Of a DNA stretch of 64,000 nucleotides, positions 26,068 to 36,423 are shown piece by piece. The notes beneath the pieces were generated by a model that worked only from the letters and a program-made list of their open reading frames with translations, was not told the origin of the DNA and did not search any database. The translations under genes were made by a program, and so were the position numbers. Each line of letters starts with the position of its first letter. Position 1 is the stretch's first letter. Origin of the DNA: VBOC01 sp964512655 (GTDB lineage: Bacteria; Bacteroidota; Ignavibacteria; UBA10030; SZUA-254); assembly GCA_964512655.1 (NCBI GenBank), contig CAZEJT010000001.1, positions 806,001 to 870,000 on the forward strand, written 5' to 3'.

Positions 26068-26983
26068 TCATTTTTCCGGCTCTTCGCGGGGGAGGCGGTT
26101 GACATCGATGTGAAGCGACACCAGTCTGTGTGCCGTCAAGAGAAACATTCTATCATCCCGTACGTCGATATCGACGACACTGCAGAGGTCGGGGACTCCC
26201 TCCGGCGGATCGATGAACGCGACGGGTTCGGGTTCGCCACCCTGTCCGAGGACATACACCGCGCAGCTGTCAAGGACATAGACCGAATGCCCTGCCACCG
26301 TAAGACTCCGGGGATGTCTGAACACTCTGTTGCCGAGCGTCCCCGAGTAGTTGCCGAAAATATCGAAGACCACGATCCTGCTTCCGTCCAGAACATATGC
26401 ATGATCGTCGTCGCCCAACCGGATCCTCGAAGGAGATTCCAGCCGTCCTTCCCCTCCGCCGATATCTCCGAAAGCCTTCTCGACTTCGCCCGAGCTGTTG
26501 ATCTTGAGAATTCGCCTGTTCTCGCCGTCAACGAGAAAAATCGGCCCGAAGCGCGACTGCGCCACGCTCCGGGGGTATCCGAACCGTACTCCTGGGTCGG
26601 GATCGTCGCGGGTTGAAAACGACGAGATGAAGCTCAGATTCCTATCGAATCGCTGGATGCGGTGGTTTCCGTAGTCCGCAACATACACATCCAGGCCGTT
26701 GGGGGCAATAACATCGGCGGGGTGATCAAACTCCTGGTCGGACCAGCCGTACCCGCCGGCCGTTTCGAGGACCTCCCACTCCTTCGAAAGTTTCAGCAGT
26801 TTGCTCGCGCCGGCGTCGGCGACGTATACGTTTCCCCGGGGGTCAACGGAACATGCCGCCGCGCGCTGGAACAGATCGCCGCTCGAAGAAGAATCTGCTC
26901 TCTCTCCTCCCGCGAGCGCGCCGGCTGCGCGAAGGAGCTGAGCGGCAAGTACTAGGACGACGATCTGAAGACTCCCCCGGCAT
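26068..26983 (-). CDS. Secreted NHL-repeat beta-propeller protein, frame broken near its 5' end
   Basis: The protein has NHL repeats from about residue 45, including GNVYVADAGASKLLKLS, LDVYVADYGNHRIQRFD and GPIFLVDGENRRILKI. The open frame runs without a stop from the PorV stop codon (27010), yet has no ATG, GTG or TTG before GTG 26688, which falls mid-repeat. ATG 26983 is one base out of frame. Removing one base from the G5 run (complement of 26974-26978) gives MPGSLQIVVLVLAAQLLRAA, a good signal peptide, joined to the repeats. A one-base indel, real or from assembly, is the likely cause. Last gene of surface operon A; about 305 residues if repaired. Confidence 0.7.
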
Positions 26984-27009
26984 TGAGCGGACCGGAGTCC
27001 CCGGACCGG

Positions 27010-28074
27010 CTAAAATCCAAGCTTAATCGTAACGGTGTGGCTGCCGTCGAGGAACTTGACGGCCCTGTACGCGTAGTCGACCGTGACGTCGAGGTCCCCG
27101 ACTGCCGAATGCACACCCGCACCGGCCGTGCCGCCGAAGAGGTATGTCGACTTATCGACCCCGGCAATCCCCGTAAGACTCTCGTCCGTCTGGCTCCCCA
27201 CCAGATCCCATCCGCCGCGAACAAAGAAGTTGTCGCGGTACGCGTACTCAGCCCCGATCTTGTATTCGTCCGCCGAGAAGTTATTGTTCTCAAACAGCGA
27301 GACGAAGGTGAGCCCGTTGTCTTCGGATAATTTCGTGGTGTACGAGGCCCCGATCTCGATGGTCGACGGGAGGTCGAAGGATGCAGCATCGACCTTATAG
27401 AAGCCGAGACGGTTGTCGCCAACCGTGCCCTGCAGCAGGAGCGCCGAGCCGTCGAATTTCATCTGCGGCCCCACGTTCTTGACTGCCACACCGATATTAA
27501 GCCCGGGGACATTCCCCAGGCCGGAGTACTGGACCCCGGCGTTGAAGGCAAATCCGGTGGCGCTGACTCTGTCGATTCGCTCGCTGATCAGGTTCGTCGT
27601 CACGCCGATGGATATGTTATCCGCCAACTGGCGCGAATACGTAAGTCCCAGCGTGACGTATGTGGGCGAAATCAACTCGCCCGTGCCGTCTGGGTAATCC
27701 TCGTTCGTGACGGGAATGTCTCCGATGCCGAGAGATTTGAGGGAGAATCCAAGGGTCCCGAAGCCCGAAAACGCGGTGCTCACGGCTACATAGTTCACCG
27801 GGATATCTGCGATATAGGTCATGTGCGAGAACATTGCAGTCGCTCCGAACGGCGAGCGCGCGAGTCCCGCGGGGTTCCAGTAGATCGCATCGATTCCGGA
27901 GGTTGTAGCGATCGATGCGCCGCCCATCGCGATGTCGCGGGCCCCGACCGGTATGAGAAGTTCAGGCGCGGCATTTGTCCCGGCCCTGTTCACCCCCCCG
28001 GCGTACCCGAGGGAAGCGACTGCGATCATCAGCACGAAGAGTCCGAAGGCCTGTTTCGCGTTAGCGATACTCAT
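27010..28074 (-). CDS. PorV/PorQ-family outer-membrane protein (operon A)
   Basis: 354 residues: a signal peptide (to about residue 26), then a PorV-like 14-strand barrel. The hallmark N-terminus is ELLIPVGARDIAMGGASIATTSGIDAIYWNPAGLA. PorV proteins bind the sorting domain of type IX cargo and pass it to the attachment machinery. A strong ribosome-binding site (AAAGGAGA) precedes the start. It follows the large secreted protein by 50 bases, which fits a cargo-shuttle pairing. It resembles the operon B copy at 51230-52174. Confidence 0.87.
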   Translation of the reverse strand: MSIANAKQAFGLFVLMIAVASLGYAGGVNRAGTNAAPELLIPVGARDIAMGGASIATTSGIDAIYWNPAGLARSPFGATAMFSHMTYIADIPVNYVAVSTAFSGFGTLGFSLKSLGIGDIPVTNEDYPDGTGELISPTYVTLGLTYSRQLADNISIGVTTNLISERIDRVSATGFAFNAGVQYSGLGNVPGLNIGVAVKNVGPQMKFDGSALLLQGTVGDNRLGFYKVDAASFDLPSTIEIGASYTTKLSEDNGLTFVSLFENNNFSADEYKIGAEYAYRDNFFVRGGWDLVGSQTDESLTGIAGVDKSTYLFGGTAGAGVHSAVGDLDVTVDYAYRAVKFLDGSHTVTIKLGF

Positions 28075-28124
28075 GATATTCTCCTTTCAATCCACAGTGG
28101 GGCAATCGTGAAACGGGTCCGGGA

Positions 28125-31100
28125 TTAGTAAAAGTCAAGGACCTGCTGCTCCTGAATGATCACGACCTTCATCGTTTTCGTGATACCGAGCTTCGGCATT
28201 TCGATATAAGCGATGTAGATACCGCTGGCCACAGGCAGCCCGTTCTGGTTGTTCAGATCCCATGTGGCGAACTGATCGGTCGGGGTCTGGCCTGCGGAGG
28301 TCGGATCGAAATACTTCACGAGCACACCCGCAAGGCTCACGATCCTGATTCTCCAGTCGCCCGGCGGCAGGTGATAGAACGTCACGAACCGCGCGAACCG
28401 GCTCGTCTCCGCCCTGTTGAAGCCGTAGTACGGATTGGGAAACACCGTAATCTTCGACGCATCGGCCTTGGCAACATCATCGCCTTTATAGGTCGCCCCT
28501 GCGGGCGTCTTGAACGTAAACACGTCAATGGCAGAGTTGACGTAATTGGGCGACACATGGATCACGCTCGCCTTGATGTCGGATTGCACGCCGTTGTCGC
28601 TTATCCATTCCGCCGCGTACATCACGTCTGCATTGACGAGGTTGTTGGCTGCAGATCCGACCGTCGTCCCATAGGTGGTCGGAGTCGCCCCATCGTATGT
28701 CGATTTCGCGACGAAGATGACTTCAACACCCCCGTTGGGATCCCACACGCCGTTCGCGTTTTGATCCCTCCATGCGCAGTTGAGCTGTCGGGGATTATTC
28801 GGGTCGGCGATATCCCAGACCTGGAACGGGACCGGGACATAGTCCTGATACTTATAGGTTCCCATGCGCCGGTACCGGTACGCGTTTTGCGTCAGCGTCC
28901 CTCCATCGGCAAATCGGAACTCGATATCGTCGTATTCCGACGGATCGAGAGTCGTGCTCACGGCCCCAAGGTAATTCGACATGTCGGCTGCGGTCGTCGC
29001 CTGGTAGCCCAGCACGGCTGCCCCCGGGCCCCCTACTGTGAACCGTGGTCCGGCGGCCCCCGCGGTCCACCACAGCGTTCCGGTATAGCCGGACCTGTCC
29101 GCATTCAAAAGAGGCGGCGGCCCCTTGACCGTGATGTAAAAGCCCTGGATCGTCGGATAGGTGAAATCGTCACCGAACTTTGGTGCGATTTGATCTCCAT
29201 CTCCGGGGTCGATCACGACGGAGGGTCCCTGATTGACGCCGTCAAACAGCGTATCGTTTCCGGAAATCAGGTACCAGTGAAGGATCGGTGCCGTGACTTC
29301 GTCGCCCGGTCCGTATACGAAGGTCGTTTGAATGGTCTTGAAATGCACCTGGTAGGTCTTGCCCGTCAGGACCGGCGGATTCACCACCGTGATGACCGCT
29401 TTGCCGTCGCTTCTTCCTGAATCGTGCCCCACTGTTACCGCATCTCCGAATGTCGAACCGAGCCGGACACCGGGGTTCGGCGACTGGGGAACAACCGTGA
29501 TGATCTGGAGAGTCGACTCCGACGCATGAGAGAGAGCCGTGGAGGTGTCGGAATACCCATACGCAGTGACGGCGTAATAGTACTTCTGGCCGTTGGCCAG
29601 GGGGAGTCCCCCGCGCAGCGTATCCGTCGTTCTCGAGAGAAACCGGACAATTCCGTTGTCGGTCCCCCGCTGCCTCACCTCCTGTACGTTCAATCCGAGG
29701 TTCGTATCGAACACGGTGTCGACGATCGTGCGGATGCCGTTCTGGAGATCGAATGTGGCAAGGCGAACCGCCTTCGAAAAATCGGCTGATGCGGTGGGAA
29801 GTTGATAGACATTGTATCCTTCGAACCTCACCCCCAGCCGGTTGAAGTTTTCGGTTGTGGCAACGGCCTGGAGATCGTATCCCCAGTCGAGCACAACTTT
29901 CTGACTGAGCGCCGCGGCCCGCATCTTCGGGTTCGGAGGCGGTTTCGGCAGATTGAACAGGTTGTCGTAAGCGCTCTGGGCGGCTTTGTCGTTCGCCTTG
30001 CATACGCCGATGCTGGAGATATTGCTCCCGCCCAGCCCCGCAACCAGCGCGACGACAACCTCCTGCGTATCCCCGAGCGACATCGTGAACGGGCCCGTGC
30101 TCAGCATCTGGCGGCGATCCCCGGGATTATCGATGACTCCGTCGAGATATCCCGTTCCCGCCTGCGGGTCTCCGCTCAGCCAGAACTTGGTCTCGGATCC
30201 GCCGGGGTACACAAACGGCGCCCCCGTTATGGGCGTCAAACCCCGCAGAAGGTTATACCATTGTCCCGCCCCCACATAGGAAAACGGCGGATCGCTGTAC
30301 GTTCCACCCGCGGCAAAATAGATCCAGGAGGTCATGGGAAGGTTGCGGTAGCCGTAACGGCGCTTGAGATCGAACACGGCCGAGTCGCCGGGAGCGGGCA
30401 CGATGGGGCCCGCAAAGAAATCGTAACCCAGGCATGGCGGAGGGAGGCCGAACACCTTATAACTTGCATCGGTTCCTCCGGCATTGTACACATATCCGAG
30501 GCTCAGATTGGTATCGCAGCCCTCGAAATCGTCACTGTAGTCGCCGAGGTCGGGATCTGCCCACTGGCCGATGAACATGCTGTCGATGTGCGAGTTCGCC
30601 GTGCCGCTGGCGGTTCCCTTGTAGATGACCCTGAACTTCTTGAAGATCACATTCCCGAGAGGGTCGGTTCTTGCGTAACCCCAGAGCGTCGTCTGTACCT
30701 CCAGTCCGATGGGATCGGATCCGAGGAACGACTGGCTTTGCGCAGCGTTGAGGTCGTTCATCACAAACCACACGACCTGATCGCCGTCGGCAATACCCGG
30801 TTCGTCTTTGGTCGGGTCGTAGGCGCCGTTCGGATCGGGGTTGTATCCGGGAATGCCGTCGCGGTCATAGTACGGAGCGCCCTTGTCAGCGGGCCATTCC
30901 ACCCAGTCCTTCCTGTACTGGTCGCGGACAGCATCGATGTCGCCCTGAGTGACTGCTGAGATCGCCTTCGATAGGAGTTCCGCCGCGTCGGATCTCAGGT
31001 CGGCCGTCTGCCAGTCTCTCCTGATCCGGTAGATCCGAACGCTCTGATCCCCTGCCGATTCGGCAATACCTTTCGAAATGATCCGCCCGCCCACGGTCCC

Positions 31101-31433
31101 GGGCTGGTACGTCTGGCCGTTGACGCGGAGGATCTGAGCGCCTCCGTCGTGCACCTGGCCTCCCCAGATCAGGCCGTCGGCAAAGATCCCGGTCGAAGTG
31201 CCCCGCGGAAACGTCACGCCCGCGTTGCCGGTGCTCGGATTCCTCGCGGAGGAGCCATCGTACTCGATCCACATCGAAAGGTTGTTGATGTTCACCAGCG
31301 TCGAGTAGGGACCGGTGCCCGTAAGGCTCTGTACCGGTCTCGCCCCGCCTTTTTGCCGCTCTGCGGAATGAGCCGGACCGATTCCGGCAAGGAGCAGAGC
31401 CGCGGCGCCGAAGAACAGAGAAAGGTTTTTCAT
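28125..31433 (-). CDS. Large secreted protein with type IX-style C-terminal sorting domain (operon A)
   Basis: 1102 residues with a signal peptide (residues 1-23). The N-terminal half contains an Asp-rich segment, YDRDGIPGYNPDPNG, near residue 195. The middle has a fibronectin-like stretch (VVLDWGYD, then FEGYNVYQL). The last 110 residues match a T9SS type A/FlgD-like domain: TVFPNPYYGFN, LPPGDWRIRIVSLAGVLV, WDLNNQNGLPVASGIYIAYI. It shares layout and several motifs with the operon B protein. The function is unknown; surface anchoring or release is expected through PorV. Confidence 0.8.
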   Translation of the reverse strand: MKNLSLFFGAAALLLAGIGPAHSAERQKGGARPVQSLTGTGPYSTLVNINNLSMWIEYDGSSARNPSTGNAGVTFPRGTSTGIFADGLIWGGQVHDGGAQILRVNGQTYQPGTVGGRIISKGIAESAGDQSVRIYRIRRDWQTADLRSDAAELLSKAISAVTQGDIDAVRDQYRKDWVEWPADKGAPYYDRDGIPGYNPDPNGAYDPTKDEPGIADGDQVVWFVMNDLNAAQSQSFLGSDPIGLEVQTTLWGYARTDPLGNVIFKKFRVIYKGTASGTANSHIDSMFIGQWADPDLGDYSDDFEGCDTNLSLGYVYNAGGTDASYKVFGLPPPCLGYDFFAGPIVPAPGDSAVFDLKRRYGYRNLPMTSWIYFAAGGTYSDPPFSYVGAGQWYNLLRGLTPITGAPFVYPGGSETKFWLSGDPQAGTGYLDGVIDNPGDRRQMLSTGPFTMSLGDTQEVVVALVAGLGGSNISSIGVCKANDKAAQSAYDNLFNLPKPPPNPKMRAAALSQKVVLDWGYDLQAVATTENFNRLGVRFEGYNVYQLPTASADFSKAVRLATFDLQNGIRTIVDTVFDTNLGLNVQEVRQRGTDNGIVRFLSRTTDTLRGGLPLANGQKYYYAVTAYGYSDTSTALSHASESTLQIITVVPQSPNPGVRLGSTFGDAVTVGHDSGRSDGKAVITVVNPPVLTGKTYQVHFKTIQTTFVYGPGDEVTAPILHWYLISGNDTLFDGVNQGPSVVIDPGDGDQIAPKFGDDFTYPTIQGFYITVKGPPPLLNADRSGYTGTLWWTAGAAGPRFTVGGPGAAVLGYQATTAADMSNYLGAVSTTLDPSEYDDIEFRFADGGTLTQNAYRYRRMGTYKYQDYVPVPFQVWDIADPNNPRQLNCAWRDQNANGVWDPNGGVEVIFVAKSTYDGATPTTYGTTVGSAANNLVNADVMYAAEWISDNGVQSDIKASVIHVSPNYVNSAIDVFTFKTPAGATYKGDDVAKADASKITVFPNPYYGFNRAETSRFARFVTFYHLPPGDWRIRIVSLAGVLVKYFDPTSAGQTPTDQFATWDLNNQNGLPVASGIYIAYIEMPKLGITKTMKVVIIQEQQVLDFY

Positions 31434-31483
31434 AGTGGTCTCACCTCAGGTTGATAAACTGAAATCCGACACCACACGATATA

Positions 31484-34400
31484 TCAATAGTCCAGGCTCA
31501 GACCGAAGCGGATCTGCCGCGGCGTTCCGAGGAGGTCTCCGCCCTGGTTCCGCCAGTAGTTCTGCCGGTCGGCGAGGTTCGCGTCGCGGTACATCGCAAC
31601 GTACGCGTCTCCCCGCCCCGGGGCGTTGATCACTTCCTGGCTCAGCGCGGGGTTCGTCAGGAAGCCGTCGTCGTCCGCATTCCCCGTCCGGCCGTAGACG
31701 TTGACGACGTTCTGCGTGTTGAGCAGGTTCTGCACGTAAATATAGACGTTCACGTCGAACAGGTTGGAGAGCCTGAACGACTTGTCGATCCGCGCGTCGA
31801 GGCTGAAGTTCCACGGAGTCGTCGATGCGTTGATCGCCTCCACGGGCCTGCGGTTTCGGGGATCGCCGTCGTAGAGTATGCCGCCGTCCTCGGGCCCGGT
31901 CTGTCCGAGTCCGCCGGTGACCTTCGTGTAATTGTGACCGCTGTTGAAGGAGAAGAGGAGGTTGGCTCCGAGCCTCTCGAGTACGGGTCCCCCGTCGTTG
32001 TTGCCAGCAAAGTGGTAGTCCAGGTTCACGCTCCCTCTGTGTGCCTGGTTAAAGGTCAGCGGAGAGATAACCGTCGGCCTCAGAGTGCCGTTTTCAATCG
32101 ACGAGATCGCCGAGGTCGTGTTCGAACCGGTCCCCTGCGCGTCCTGGAGAGTGTAGTTCACCTTTGCCTGCAGCCGGTTTACGCGCCGGAGCGTGAGGGT
32201 CACCTCGAGCCCCTTCGTCGTTGCAAAGTCTCCGTTCTGAAGGATGTCGTACGACTTTGCAAGGGCGCCGCTCTGAGTGGTGATTCTCCCCACCTGGATC
32301 TGTCCCTTGATGTCTTTGTAAAAAGCGGTCGCGTCGAATGCGGCGAAGTTTGTGAACTGCTCTGTAAAGCCGATCTCATACTGCGTGGTCCGTTCCGGGT
32401 CAAGCCCGAGCCCGATCGGAGAAGGAATGTAGTTCCTTCCCGACACGAAGAGCGAAAGAAGGGGCCCGCCTATGTAAATATTGCTCAGCTGCGGCGCCTG
32501 AATGAACTTGCCGAACTGCATGTGGAAGATTGTCCTGTCGGTCACCGGGAACGACAACCCGAGGCGCGGGCTGACGGCCTTAAATGACGGACGCTTCGTC
32601 ACCGTCGACGGATCGATGTTGAAGATGTCGCCGTTGATGAACCCCGGGTTCGTCGCATCGATGAAGTCCCTGTCGTCTGTGTCGAACAGGTCGAACCGGA
32701 TTCCGGCGTTGATGATCAGATCGTTCAGCTCAATCTTGTCCTGCACATACCCGGCGAAGAAGACCGGATGCTTCGGACCGTCGAAGCCGTTATCGACCTC
32801 GTTGCCGAAGACGTCAAACCCGACGTTATCGGGAATTCCGGCCGAGCGCATCAATGCGGCGCGTGAATCCGTGTTCCGCTGGGAGTCGGGCTGGGAGATG
32901 AATTGCAGGAACACATTCTCCAGCCGCCCGACTGAATACCGCCGGACCGTGTACCTCTGGTAGGAGGCGCCGACCTTGAACTCGTGGCTCAGGTACTGAG
33001 TCGTGAAATCCGCCGAGCCGCCGATATACGTCTGTTTCGATTTGATGTAATTCGTGGAAACGCCCAATCCCGAGACCCCAGAGCCGCCGACAAGGAGCTC
33101 GCCGGCGCGCGCGTAGGGGAACCCGTAGAAGCGGTACTCGGTCGGAGAGAGGCCGAGCCTGCCGTTCATGTAGCTGTAGTACTGGAAGCCGAGTTTGGCG
33201 TTGGCGATGCTGTCGCCGTACGACATGATATCGTCTCCCAGGTTCGGGTCGTACTGCTTGAACCGGGCGTCGAAATAGTTCAGGTTGACTTCGTAATACG
33301 TTTTCGGGTTGATCAGGTGCGTGACCTTAAGGTTAAAGAGGTCGTTGCTGTTGTCACGCATCGGCATCCTCGCCAGATCGAGAATGTTCTGGACCGGGAG
33401 ATCATTGATCTGCTGCCGCTGCCACGACACGGCGGCGCCGAATCTGATTGTGACCGGGCTGAGGTCGAGGCTCGTCGTCCCGTTCAGGTTCCACCTGTTC
33501 GACAACCTTCCGGGAATGACCCCGTCGGGAATTCGCAGGGCTCCGTAGCGGGGGTCGATCGACGATGCCGGAACTCCGTGACCGGCGTAGAGCGTGTCGC
33601 CGGGACGTCCGCCTCCGGGGCCGTCCACCAGCGGAGACGGGAAATCGGCATTCGGGAATTCAAAGCCGGTCCAGTACGTGGGTATGGGATCGCGCATGAA
33701 CTGGTTCTCGCCCGCCGCGAAGATCTTGATCTTATCGCTCACGATTGGTCCGCTCAGCGTAAGGACATGGTCCCAGTATCCGTAGGAGAAGGAACTGAGC
33801 GACTTCTCGCCGACCTGTGCAAAGCGGTCGGTCTCTCCCGAGTATTTGAGCTTGATGCTGCTCGTTCCGGAACGAAGTTCCTGGCGGATGATGCCGGCGT
33901 TCGCTCCGCCGTACTCGGCGTTGTACCCGCCGGCCTGGATCTGAAATTCCTCGACGGCCTCGGGGATGAGAAGCACGGCATTTCTTCCGTTCATGACATT
34001 GCGGCTGCTTGCCCCCTCGACGTAATACCCGACCTCATCCTCTCTGCCGCCGCGGATGTAGATGTTGTTATCCTGCAGCACCACTCCCGGCTGAAGGGCA
34101 AAGACCCCGGTCACGCCGCGGACCGGTAGAGCGGTAATGTCCTCGGTCGTAACGATCCGGACGGCATTCGTCGCGGACTTGTTCACCAGGGGTCGCTCCG
34201 CAGTGATCTCGACCGTCGGGAGGTTTATATCTTCCGCGACGAGCTCAAAATTCAGTTCCGTGGTCAGGTCGGCATTGACCTTGACCTTGTCGACCGCGGG
34301 GGCGTGGTACCCGACGAGGCTGGCTTTGATCGTGTACGATCCGGCGGGAATATTCAGGATGATATAATTCCCGTCGGGATCCGCCGCGACGCCGTATGGG

Positions 34401-34543
34401 GTGCCTGCGAGCACGACGATCGCGCCCGCCGACCCCTCATGAGTCTCTTTAAAAGTGACTCTCCCCTTGATCTTGCCGGTGGTGCCGCCGAAGGCGAACA
34501 CCGGAACAAGCAGTAATGCGATAATCCATGAAGCGTGTTTCAT
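31484..34543 (-). CDS. TonB-dependent receptor with carboxypeptidase-regulatory N-domain (operon A)
   Basis: About 1019 residues. After the signal peptide (residues 1-20) comes a CarboxypepD_reg-like domain (GKIKGRVTFKETHEGSAGAIVVL to about 105). The plug follows: VRIVTTEDITALPVRGVTGV, NNIYIRGGREDEVGYYVEG, GGYNAEYGGANAGIIRQEL. The rest is a 22-strand barrel ending in LGTPRQIRFGLSLDY with a terminal aromatic. ATG at 34543 has GGAGGAG. No SusD-like gene is adjacent; the substrate is unknown. Confidence 0.9.
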   Translation of the reverse strand: MKHASWIIALLLVPVFAFGGTTGKIKGRVTFKETHEGSAGAIVVLAGTPYGVAADPDGNYIILNIPAGSYTIKASLVGYHAPAVDKVKVNADLTTELNFELVAEDINLPTVEITAERPLVNKSATNAVRIVTTEDITALPVRGVTGVFALQPGVVLQDNNIYIRGGREDEVGYYVEGASSRNVMNGRNAVLLIPEAVEEFQIQAGGYNAEYGGANAGIIRQELRSGTSSIKLKYSGETDRFAQVGEKSLSSFSYGYWDHVLTLSGPIVSDKIKIFAAGENQFMRDPIPTYWTGFEFPNADFPSPLVDGPGGGRPGDTLYAGHGVPASSIDPRYGALRIPDGVIPGRLSNRWNLNGTTSLDLSPVTIRFGAAVSWQRQQINDLPVQNILDLARMPMRDNSNDLFNLKVTHLINPKTYYEVNLNYFDARFKQYDPNLGDDIMSYGDSIANAKLGFQYYSYMNGRLGLSPTEYRFYGFPYARAGELLVGGSGVSGLGVSTNYIKSKQTYIGGSADFTTQYLSHEFKVGASYQRYTVRRYSVGRLENVFLQFISQPDSQRNTDSRAALMRSAGIPDNVGFDVFGNEVDNGFDGPKHPVFFAGYVQDKIELNDLIINAGIRFDLFDTDDRDFIDATNPGFINGDIFNIDPSTVTKRPSFKAVSPRLGLSFPVTDRTIFHMQFGKFIQAPQLSNIYIGGPLLSLFVSGRNYIPSPIGLGLDPERTTQYEIGFTEQFTNFAAFDATAFYKDIKGQIQVGRITTQSGALAKSYDILQNGDFATTKGLEVTLTLRRVNRLQAKVNYTLQDAQGTGSNTTSAISSIENGTLRPTVISPLTFNQAHRGSVNLDYHFAGNNDGGPVLERLGANLLFSFNSGHNYTKVTGGLGQTGPEDGGILYDGDPRNRRPVEAINASTTPWNFSLDARIDKSFRLSNLFDVNVYIYVQNLLNTQNVVNVYGRTGNADDDGFLTNPALSQEVINAPGRGDAYVAMYRDANLADRQNYWRNQGGDLLGTPRQIRFGLSLDY

Positions 34544-34575
34544 AACTCCTCCAAGGTTGAGCGAGAGGAACAAGT

Positions 34576-36057
34576 TTATTTTTTGCTTATTGCACCCGGC
34601 TGGGGCGAAAGTTTTGAGACTCCCGCCTGCCTGTCTGACAGCTGCAGGAGCTCCAGAGATTTTCCCGAACCTGTTGCGATGATCGTGTACATCCTCGCTC
34701 CGGTGTAATCCGATGCGGGGAGTGAGGCCACCCCGTACTGGCCTTTGGTTGAATCGACGTTCATCTGTCCGCGGACCACGCTGTTGGGAAATCTATTGTT
34801 GTGGAAGTTGAGGTAGACGTATCCCCCGACAATGGTGTCCTTGAGGCTCTGCGTGAGACCGCTCCAGGTTCCGCTAAAAATGTTTGTCGTCGTGCTGTTG
34901 GGAACGAGCTGGGCCCTGACTGCCCCGCCCGGGTGCGCGGCGCTGTGGAAGTTCACGTAGATATTTCCTGCGAGCAGTTCGGTGATCAGTGCGGGCGTGA
35001 GCGCCTGCAGGTCGCTGCTTGTCCACACCCCCGTCAGGGTCGTGTCTCCGACGGGAGTGGAAGTGATTGTGCGTACCACCCCCCCCGCGACCCCCGGAGC
35101 GCCGTTATGGAAATGACCCGCGACAAAGGGGGAGTCGAGTCCTGCGGGCGTGACGGTGATCGAGTAGCTCAATCCGTCCCTGCCGAAACTGAACGTGCCG
35201 ACCGCCGAGGCGGTAACGGATGAATCGGGCGGCGTCTCGTTTGCGCCGGATAAGTTTGCATCCGGGAAGCTGATGACCTGTCCCGAAATGTCGATCGGCT
35301 GGACCACGGGCCCGTTAACGCCGGGGACGCCCAGGTGGAAATGCGCCGCGGTGTAGAGGCTGTCGCTCAGCGCCGACTGAACCGTTACACTGTAGACAGT
35401 GCTGTCGGCGACGGTGATGTCAAACGAAGCCGTTCCGGTCGTCGTCGACGTGCTGGGCGACGGGGCGACCTGTGCGGCGGAAACGTCCGCAAGGTATCCG
35501 CCGTTGGAAACTGCGAACACCTCGTGGGCGCCTGCCGCCAGATTCACATACCCTGAGGATGTGCCGTAGGCGACGTCCGACCCCAGGGGAGAGCCGGTCT
35601 CCGAGCTGTCGAGAAACGAAATGGTCGGCGCCGAGAGGAACCCGACGTGAATAAACTTTACCTGCGCAAGAGAGGCGTTCCCGCCGCCATTATTCGTGAA
35701 ACTGTATCCCTCGTCCACGTTCAGAAACCGGTTGGACCCCGGGAGCCCGTGAATGAGGACGGTGTTCTGGCTGTTCGAGCGGAAGTTCACTTTCCCTACA
35801 GATGACGAAAAGCCGAGGTTTCTCCCCCCTGCAAGGACGTCGAGATATGCGCTGCTCGACCCGAAGGAAAGGTCGGTTACTGCATTCCCATCCACCGTCA
35901 CCGGTCCGCCGGTACCGTCTCCGGAAACGTTGACGAAGCGGGCGAGGGCATGATAATCGGGGGGAGCCGGTCCGGTGCTGGGAGTATCAACGCAACTCGA
36001 ACTGATGAGAGCCAGGGCTCCGATCATCAGGAGAGAGCAGACGCTTTTCGTAATCAT
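34576..36057 (-). CDS. DUF4397/CHRD-domain lipoprotein (operon A, first gene)
   Basis: 493 residues with a lipoprotein-like signal ending at Cys22. The N-terminal half resembles DUF4397 (ARFVNVSGDGTGGPVTVDG, VKFIHVGFLSAPTISFLDS). It is followed by two CHRD-like domains, recognisable from AAHFHLGVPGVNGPVV, AGHFHNGAPGVAGGVV and NFHSAAHPGGAVRAQL. CHRD domains are extracellular beta-folds of unknown ligand. GGAGGT precedes the start, and the promoter at 36297-36325 drives it. It is followed after 32 bases by the TonB-dependent receptor. Confidence 0.83.
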   Translation of the reverse strand: MITKSVCSLLMIGALALISSSCVDTPSTGPAPPDYHALARFVNVSGDGTGGPVTVDGNAVTDLSFGSSSAYLDVLAGGRNLGFSSSVGKVNFRSNSQNTVLIHGLPGSNRFLNVDEGYSFTNNGGGNASLAQVKFIHVGFLSAPTISFLDSSETGSPLGSDVAYGTSSGYVNLAAGAHEVFAVSNGGYLADVSAAQVAPSPSTSTTTGTASFDITVADSTVYSVTVQSALSDSLYTAAHFHLGVPGVNGPVVQPIDISGQVISFPDANLSGANETPPDSSVTASAVGTFSFGRDGLSYSITVTPAGLDSPFVAGHFHNGAPGVAGGVVRTITSTPVGDTTLTGVWTSSDLQALTPALITELLAGNIYVNFHSAAHPGGAVRAQLVPNSTTTNIFSGTWSGLTQSLKDTIVGGYVYLNFHNNRFPNSVVRGQMNVDSTKGQYGVASLPASDYTGARMYTIIATGSGKSLELLQLSDRQAGVSKLSPQPGAISKK

Positions 36058-36423
36058 AAAATGAACCTCCAGGTGTGAGAAAGCTCAGGTGGCTCTTGCA
36101 CGGACCGATCTCCCCGGGGTCCCCATTGTTCCGGGGAGCCTCCTCGCCGGGGCACAAATAAAATAGACCGAAGCGACCGGGGGGAACTCAGGACAAGTCA
36201 TGGCAGGACGGAAACTTGAAAGATGGGCGGTAACAATTTTCTTACGTTCACGCTCACTTATGTTCGTGAAGTAACCCCCAAAACGAACCTTGCGAGAATA
36301 TAGTGAATGAATATATCCTTGTCAAGTTTTACCCGGTTTGCATGTCACATTGTCGGTATTCGTAAATCCTTGCGTCCTATGAAGATACGATGCCCCCGGA
36401 ATCTGCGGATCAGTCGATTCAGG
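36058..36423 (-). other. 366-base leader and promoter region, no gene
   Basis: It holds the operon A promoter (36297-36325), a leader of about 230 bases and an 8-base-stem hairpin at 36110-36117/36131-36138. I see no reading frame with a start and no riboswitch core. The 98 bases nearest serA show nothing clear. The long leader leaves room for post-transcriptional control. Confidence 0.5.
36297..36325 (-). promoter_or_regulatory. Consensus sigma70 promoter of surface operon A
   Basis: TTGACA (36320-36325) and TATATT (36297-36302) lie 17 bases apart on the minus strand. It is the only strong promoter seen upstream of the 10-kb operon. Confidence 0.8.
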
